Source of the DNA: Rhizophlyctis rosea
Lineage: Eukaryota > Chytridiomycota > Chytridiomycetes > Rhizophlyctidales > Rhizophlyctidaceae
DNA: 64,000 nt
Direction: 5' to 3'
NCBI GenBank assembly: GCA_027596075.1
Contig: JADGJC010000101.1
Location: forward strand, 1-64,000
Positions 57,961-64,000 of the stretch are shown piece after piece. The notes under the pieces are model-generated. The model was not told the origin of the DNA. It saw only the letters and a list, made by a program, of their open reading frames with translations, and made no database searches. The position numbers and the translations under genes were made by a program. The first letter of the stretch is position 1. Every line of letters begins with the position of its first letter.

Positions 57961-59479
57961 TTCACATCATTCAGCATTGTGTGTGAAGTGAGTTAGAAAC
58001 ATGATCTCTCCTCAGGGCACGATAACTAAAGATGGGTTTGCCAACCTTTCATGGATTTCTGCGGAAGCATTGGGTCGATCAACCTAGTGGGGATGCAAAA
58101 AATTCCTGCACAGTTGTCCGCGGTGGTGCCTCAATGCGAAAGATGGGGTGCAAAAAGCGATAGGGCAAACGGTGCAAACACCTGCTTTTTAATCTCACAG
58201 ATGACCAGCGTCCCTAAAACTCTAATTAGTGTCTTGCACAATCTCAAGATCCATTCTTCGATTCCTTTGACGTAACATTAGCTCAGGCGCGGGCCGGAGG
58301 CTGTTAGTCGATCATTAGGTCTAGTCGTAGTAGTTTGAATGACTGCAGTAAGTGCCTATACCCCGGTTTCTAGTTGTTCTGCTGTTTGTTTATTTGCATG
58401 GGCGGACCCTCGCGTGAATGACTTGGTGGCGGAGTAAACAAGTGGATGGCGTAAGCCTCGGTTTGCATGTTGAAAACTGTACCAGCTTCACCGGAAACGT
58501 CGGACATTGTCGACATTGCATTCTTCGGCCTGAATGATTTCAGAGGGAGGCAAAAGCTATGTAGCAGGAAACGGAATGACGCCTTGGAGCATTTGAGTCT
58601 GTGAACTAGAAGGACCAGAATGTGACAAAGGATCGGCTAGATTGCAAATGTCCAACGATTGGCCGGTGGTGGGTTGCTAAAAATCACAATGACCATTTTG
58701 CGAAAGGTTTGGGTGATAGTGGTGCAATCAGCGACGATGGTGGCACTTCAGCATTGCTGAACAAAGCGCATGGACGTGGAAATCTGTCCAAAAATGTTGA
58801 AATGTGAGTTTGTGGTATGAGCGCCATAACATCCCTCCTGCATGTCAAAACAGATTGCTGCGATCAGTTCGGGTGCGCTAGCATGTTGTGTATTATGTGG
58901 TATACACAATGAGGGTGTGCGGTGAAGTTTGAAGCGCAGCATTTAGGGGTTCTAGCTAGAACTCGCTCCAGGACCCTGAATCGAATGAAGGAAGGCGCGC
59001 GTTGACCAGATTCCACATTGTGGCGGAGTTCATTTCAGCGTGTGGCTTATGAGCATTGGTGGCCCGGATGCCAAACCGGGGCCCAGATTCCTCCGGTCTT
59101 GTACTACGTCTGTTCAACCATTGCACTACTCGAAGGGTGCTTCGTTGGGTCCTTGTGTTCAACTTGTATGCACCGCCACTACCAGCCAACATTGAGCCAA
59201 TGCCATCTCCTGTCTGCCATGGAACACCAGTATCCGGGCTGGTGTTGCTGAGGGGATGCAGTGGAAGCAGGGGGTTCCCTTTTGCTGCAGCCATACTGTA
59301 TATCCTCTTCCGACCACAGCCCCCGCTGCATCATCAGCATCTGGCATACCAGAAACATAAAAACAGGTGAGAACCCACTCCACCTCCCTTCACTATTCAC
59401 AGCAACATCAACAGCTATCTGCTCTCAATCATAATCCTTAACCCTTGTATCGTTTACCACTTGTGCTTCTATTCCAGAT
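57961..59479. other. 1.5-kb intergenic region with tRNA-like remnant
   Basis: Upstream region of the tyrosinase gene. It holds one tRNA-like/SINE-like element on the minus strand (59055-59135); otherwise no supported gene. The last part before the tyrosinase ATG is pyrimidine-rich leader. Confidence 0.5.
59055..59135 (-). ncRNA. tRNA-like Pol III promoter element (possible SINE head)
   Basis: On the minus strand an A-box-like TAGTGCAATGG (59128-59118) is followed 40 nt later by a B-box-like GGTTTGGCATCC (59077-59066) inside a CCCGG/CCGGG stem resembling a T-arm. No acceptor stem closes and the T-loop is not canonical, so it is not a functional tRNA. It fits a tRNA-derived SINE head or decayed tRNA. 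Confidence 0.4.
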
Positions 59480-61514
59480 ATGGTTCAGCTCTTGCATACT
59501 GCCACGGCGGTCTTGGTCAGCGCTTCGCTGGTTTCCGCTCAGTGGGGCAACGGGGGTCAGCAGCGTCAAGGTGGCTCGCGTCAACAACCCCAAAACCAGC
59601 AATCTCGGACCCAACAACCTCCAAGCGGCGGCAGCTCAGCATACCAGGCACCTGCACCCGTTCAATGCAGCGCCGCGACCATGAAGACGAGGAGGGAGTT
59701 CCGCGAATACACGCCTGAGCAGAGAGATCAATACGTTCAAGCTATTCAGTGTTTGAGGAGGACGCCCTCCCGTATGTCGCCTTCCATCCGCAGTCCTTCT
59801 GCGTACGACGACTTTGTTTACGTTCACGTATGTGCATATTCCGTGAGATCAAGATTTTGATCTGTTTGTAAACAAATATTGACATATTCCACAGTGGCAA
59901 GCTCAAGACCAAGCCCACAACACGGCAGTCTTCCCTCCCTGGCACAGTGTTTTCCTCTCCATCTACGAAACAGCCCTCAACAGCTGTGGCTGGAGCGAGC
60001 CGCTTCCGTACTGGGACTGGTCCTACGATTCACAAGAACCCGAGAATTCTGAACTCTGGAGCCCCCGATGGTAAGATTGGGTAGTTGGTTGTGCCATGTT
60101 TTCCGCATGTATATTGACGCCAACATTGCAGGTTCGGCGGCAACGGCAATGGGCGATGCATCAGCACCGGATTCTTGGCGAACCAACAAGCGACCTTCCC
60201 TACGCCCCACTGCATCAACCGAAACTGGGACATTGAGGCGTCCGCGTCGGCTTCTGATGGTGATGCCATGATTGGTGCCCAGTTCCCCGAGGTGGCAATG
60301 GAATATCTGACTAGCGTTTCCACGTACGACGACCTTCGCCACGCTTTGGAAGATCACCCCCAGTAAGTGTCAAATTTGAAAATGAGCTTGCTTGGACTAT
60401 CGATTCACCATTCATGTCCAGCAACTCCGTGCACTCTGCTGTTGGTGGAGACTTGTCGGACCCGCGCACCAGTACCAACGACCCCGTCTTTTTCATGCAC
60501 CACGCCAACATTGACCGTTGGTGGAGGAAGTGGCAAGCGGAGAACCCGCAAGCTGCCCACGACTACAGCGGCAACACCGTCCCAGGTCGAAACGATAACA
60601 CAGCGACTCCCAACGACATCATGACGTACTACGGCATGTTCCCCGATACTCCCGTGTGGCAGGCGTTCGACACTGTTGGCGGTATGAACGGTGCATGGTG
60701 CTTCAACTACTCCCTCTCCATCACGAATGCCGGCGCGAGCTCGGGTCAACAGGTCGCCAAACGCTCCATCGCTTCTTTCAAGTCGGCACAAGCTCAGCAG
60801 CAGCAGTCGCAATACAACCAACAATCCTCTCAGGGACCTTCCTACTCTCCGTACGGTGACCCCAAGAACCCCAACACCCCGCACGCATACGATCGTACCG
60901 ACAAGTACAACATCCGTGCTCCTGCCCGGCTCCCAGAGCAAATGCTTGTGAACATGGGTTACTCCGAGGAACAAAAGGCTCGCATCCGCAAGGAGGAGGA
61001 ACACATCTACGATTTCATTGATTACATCAACGCTGTGGAAGGCTTCGTCAGCACTTGCGCTCTCGTCAACAAGGAGCACGGCTACAAGCCTTGTTCGAAG
61101 GAGGAATACGAGAAGATGCACATGTTGCGCCAATTCATCATTGCTGGTGCCAAGGCCATCATCGGTGGTTTCAAGGAAATCATTCGTGTCGGCATCCAAA
61201 CCTTCTTCCAGGAGATTGGCGAGCGCTACTACGGTTCCCAAAACTACAAGTCTCCTCAGTCCGGCTCGTCCTACCAATACCAGGCTCCTTCCTACGAAGC
61301 TCCTTCCTACCAAGCGCCTTCTTACCAAGCGCCTTCGTACCAAACTCCGACCTACCAAACCCCCACCTACCAAACCCCCACCTACCAAAAGCCTTCCTAC
61401 GAAACTCCCGGCTACGGCGGCGGCTCCACCTACCAAAAGCCGACGTACAACCAGGGTCCTTCCTCCTCTGGCGGCTACGAAGCCCCCAACCCCGTCCGTC
61501 CTTCTTACCACTAG
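59480..61514 (+). CDS. secreted tyrosinase with Tyr/Pro-rich repeat tail
   Basis: Type-3 copper phenol oxidase (monophenol to o-quinone; melanin or sclerotisation). Exons 59480-59827, 59895-60070, 60132-60362, 60422-61514; 615 aa. Signal peptide about residues 1-20 (MVQLLHTATAVLVSASLVSA). The Gln/Gly-rich linker is followed by CuA: DDFVYVH (His116), QAQDQAHNTAVFPPWH (His124, His133). CuB: HPHNSVH (His252, His256) and DPVFFMHHANIDRWW (His278/279). WDWSY and GPRW-like SPRWFGG motifs are present. The CuB region ends near GAWCFNYSLS. A unique C-terminal extension follows: a helical, Lys/Glu-rich domain with Cys residues, then about 80 residues of imperfect SYQAP / TYQTP repeats (about residues 534-615). 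The tail could be a substrate of the enzyme's own active site. Confidence 0.93.
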
Positions 61515-62036
61515 ATACCTAGACGGTCTAGTCATAGATGGGTTGACTTGGACAGGTAGAGTTATGTAGTTGTTACCCGCCTTCGTAGAGTGTAGAGCAT
61601 TCTTTGCTAGCTTACAGTCTGGAGGGATTATTTGATTATTGCTTTATATGTTGCTGTTCTCGGCATACATGTGTGACGATTGTACATTTGTAGCATATTA
61701 TGTTGCCTTTTTGTTTAGTTATTTGGGTTGCTTTGCAATAAAGAAATTTCCAGTTGAAAGACTCAATCCTTTGTGATGCAGTAGCATTTTCTTGGGCCAT
61801 ATGTCAATTGGGAGAGTTGGGGTACTTGAATGAAGGGAGAGAGGAGAGAAGAGAGATGCGACGAGAGATCGTGATGGGAGGGGTGGCTTGCGTGGATTCC
61901 AACCCGATAGACACCTGCCCATCGTCCAGCTCTCATCTACAATTGCAACACACCGGTACCCACCTTCAAGAACTATTCGCGCGTCAGTCCTCGTTCTTTT
62001 ACCCTGCCGCGTCAAACACTCGGTCTTACTGTAGCA
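61515..62036. other. intergenic region
   Basis: 522 bases between the tyrosinase and the next gene. A poly(A)-signal-like AATAAA (61737-61742) lies 223 bases after the tyrosinase stop. No coding exon seen. Confidence 0.5.
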
Positions 62037-63530
62037 ATGCCCGACACCGGTTCTGAACGTGGCGATGCTGCTCCCTGCTACATCATCGCCTTACCTGAGC
62101 ACATCCTCTTCGACATCTTCGAACTCATCCAGCCACGTGTGGGTCCGTTGGCAAGGGTCCCACCTCAAGTCTCGTCGATGCGCAGGAAAGCTGATAATGG
62201 ACTACCTTACGAGCTGCACTTGGCGCAAGGTAGTCAGAAGCTATTGACCGCGATAAGGCCATTTTGGTTTGGGGGACTGACTTGTGTTTATTCAGTATGC
62301 AGAACCTTCCGTGCGACGGCTTTCCAATTGCGAGGGGGCAGCTGTCTCGACATATGGAAATATGCAGCGTACCCTTCCCAAAGCTCCTGCACCGTTTGCA
62401 CGCATCACGTTGCTCATGACGGACTCGCGTTATTCATACGTGACCCTGTACGAAATCAAATCCTTCGCATACTCAATCTCGACCTCGATCAAAACCTATC
62501 CATTTGGAGCACTCTCTCCCTGTTCAGAGCGTTGACGGTGATTGATTTGACCAGCCTCCGGCATGTGTCCATCAATGCCGAAGACTGTATCGATCAATCT
62601 GTTGCGGATATCTTTGCTGAAGCTTTCATCGAGGCGGCGAACGCCGCCCGACCGCTCCAACTGCAGACGTTCAAGCTGAACGCAAACCGCGTTTCCCTAT
62701 CCTGCGCTTTCCTGCCATTCCTTCATCACCTGCAGAACTCCCTACTTTGCGAATTAACATTACAACTGAAAAGGTTTGACCCGGAGTACCATCTACAACA
62801 AGATCGAGTCATCATACCGGAAACGTATTCATCCCCATGTTCACGTTCACTGAGTATAACCTCGAACGTCGTCTTCGAAAACCCTGCCGCATCTATGCCA
62901 CAATTGAAATCGATCGACATCCGCTCCTTCGTCGAAGATTCAAACAGTTACAAACAAATACAACTGACTCAAGCTTCGCTAACCCACTTCGGCATCGAGG
63001 GACAAGGCTGGTTTAGAGCCCTTTATGACCTTCCCTTGAACGCTCTTCCACACCTGACCTTCGTCTCCATTGTTTACGACGCGGACATACCCCGCCACAT
63101 GTTTCCTTGGGATATCTTCACCGATCCTCTGAAAGATCTCTGTAACTTGATCTCTTTCAAATTGGAGGGTCCCAGGGCAGCGCCTCCGAACCCGGACTGG
63201 GGTATCTTCAGGTGTGAAAGTATCGGCCGCATTCTCGATTGCATATCGGGGGATCTGGAGGTGTTTCACATAGACGTTGATGATTGGGATTTTGAGGTGG
63301 TGCGGGAAGGGTTGCGAAAGAAACCGGGGCTAAAGGAGGTGGTTTTATATACTACTCTGAATTCCGAGGTGTGGGGAGTTTCCGATGTGGAGGGAGATTC
63401 GGATGTGGAGGGAGATTTCGCTGTAGAGGGAGATTCCGATGTGGAGGGAGCTCTTTTGAGCGTGTTGGAGGAGGAGGCTGCAATGTGCAGCAGGGAGTTG
63501 CACATACCGAAACTCAGCTTTCAATGTTAG
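62037..63530 (+). CDS. F-box protein with DVEG-repeat tail
   Basis: The frame is open from ATG 62037 to TAG 63528-63530. An F-box-like start (IIALPEHILFDIFELIQP, about residues 16-33) is separated from the second F-box helix (VCRTFRATAFQL) by extra sequence. A good intron, GCGCAAG|GTAGTC at 62230 to ATTCAG at 62295 (66 nt, multiple of three), would remove 22 residues and join LHLAQ to VCRTFRA. If so, the mature protein is 475 aa and an uninterrupted ORF hides an intron. The body is leucine-rich (LRILNLDLDQNL, LRHVSINAEDCI, LTLQLKRFDPEYHL, NLISFKLEGP). The C-terminus has hexapeptide repeats (SDVEGDSDVEGDFAVEGD) from tandem GATGTGGAGGGAGATTC-type units at 63380-63450. Likely an SCF adaptor. Confidence 0.75.
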   Translation: MPDTGSERGDAAPCYIIALPEHILFDIFELIQPRVGPLARVPPQVSSMRRKADNGLPYELHLAQGSQKLLTAIRPFWFGGLTCVYSVCRTFRATAFQLRGGSCLDIWKYAAYPSQSSCTVCTHHVAHDGLALFIRDPVRNQILRILNLDLDQNLSIWSTLSLFRALTVIDLTSLRHVSINAEDCIDQSVADIFAEAFIEAANAARPLQLQTFKLNANRVSLSCAFLPFLHHLQNSLLCELTLQLKRFDPEYHLQQDRVIIPETYSSPCSRSLSITSNVVFENPAASMPQLKSIDIRSFVEDSNSYKQIQLTQASLTHFGIEGQGWFRALYDLPLNALPHLTFVSIVYDADIPRHMFPWDIFTDPLKDLCNLISFKLEGPRAAPPNPDWGIFRCESIGRILDCISGDLEVFHIDVDDWDFEVVREGLRKKPGLKEVVLYTTLNSEVWGVSDVEGDSDVEGDFAVEGDSDVEGALLSVLEEEAAMCSRELHIPKLSFQC

Positions 63531-64000
63531 GAGAACTAGACTGGCTTGATATTCCGGATAGGTAGCTTGCTCGTTTCATGATATGCATTGTGCCATAGTG
63601 CACATACCCTACAATCATAATCTGTGTTACTGTTGATACACATGCTGTCCGTTGTGAGAGAGATGGCAATTCCAGACCGGAGGGGTAATCTGAGGCGGCC
63701 CTACTACACGATGGTTGGAGTTCCCCAGCAAATACACCATCTTCGGTTGCCATTCTTCAACATACTTGATCAATTACTATCCATCAAGTGCTATCAATAA
63801 TCGCAGTAATTGTATTGCGTCCCACCATTGTCCAATCACACAACCCTCATGCTTCTGCAAGGACGTGCGTCTTCTCCGCCAGATATCCACACTGGATGTC
63901 CAGTTCGGACCCAATGTTGACGGAAAGAAGATGTGCTCTTTGTGGAAGCCTACTGAAGCGTTCTCATCTTGGATCTGTTCTGCAACACGCCAGGAGATCT
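63531..64000. other. intergenic region to the window end
   Basis: 470 bases. Minus-strand frame 63514-63753 overlaps the end of the F-box gene and looks like a shadow. Nothing else supported. Confidence 0.5.

Noticed and set aside
60405..61535. 376-codon minus-strand frame opposite the tyrosinase
   Set aside because: Arises from the codon bias and repeats of the tyrosinase exon; the plus strand has copper ligands, signal peptide and clean introns.
1..64000. Canonical tRNA, rRNA, CRISPR array or viral genes
   Set aside because: A by-eye scan for GGTTCGAATCC-type B boxes, rRNA core motifs and regular short repeats found none that hold up; only the tRNA-like element at 59.1 kb remained.

Overview
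The window looks like nuclear DNA of a zoosporic (flagellated) fungus, most likely a chytrid. Genes are dense, sit on both strands, and carry many short GT-AG introns of about 45-100 nt. Fungal markers are a tyrosinase, an Ssk2/Win1-type MAPKKK and an HbrB/PRR5-type TORC2 subunit. A three-DM10 EFHC1 orthologue is an axonemal protein normally kept only by organisms that build flagella. There are no operons, phage genes or CRISPR arrays. One 42-base run of N (30565-30606) marks an assembly gap.

Layout. 0-11 kb: 3' part of an MFS transporter, a beta-propeller protein, an EF-hand protein, mitochondrial methylmalonate-semialdehyde dehydrogenase (with a 6-nt microexon), an F-box-like protein and a small coiled-coil ORF. 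11-13.5 kb: a gene-poor island with three copies of repeat A and two of repeat B, both predicted to fold as RNA. 13.8-27.4 kb: UTP4 (SSU processome), a mitochondrial protein, several unknown genes, an HbrB/PRR5-like TORC2 subunit and EFHC1. 27.8-34.8 kb: one very long MAPKKK of the Ssk2 class, possibly spliced to an upstream BRCT domain. 35.8-37.6 kb: a KIBRA-like tandem WW protein. 39.3-41.5 kb: an unknown gene whose N-terminus is a CK1-like kinase N-lobe. 42.5-43.2 kb: a TATA promoter and two tandem copies of structured repeat C. 44-44.8 kb: a frameshifted RMD5/RMND5 relic. 46-64 kb: two F-box proteins, a membrane-anchored methyltransferase, a VWA-RBR E3-like protein, two Golgi-type glycosyltransferase-like proteins (one GT64/exostosin-like), a tRNA-like Pol III remnant and a secreted tyrosinase with a Tyr/Pro-rich tail.

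Shared themes are inference. Several genes belong to signalling (TORC2, HOG-type MAPKKK, KIBRA-like scaffold) and ubiquitin systems (three F-box-like proteins, VWA-RBR, the GID/RMD5 relic). Others serve the secretory pathway and surface (glycosyltransferases, tyrosinase). The most unusual items are the 6-nt microexon in the catalytic loop of the dehydrogenase, the possible BRCT-MAPKKK fusion, the VWA-RBR protein, the tyrosinase carrying its own Tyr-rich tail, and three repeat families with compensatory or paired changes in predicted helices.
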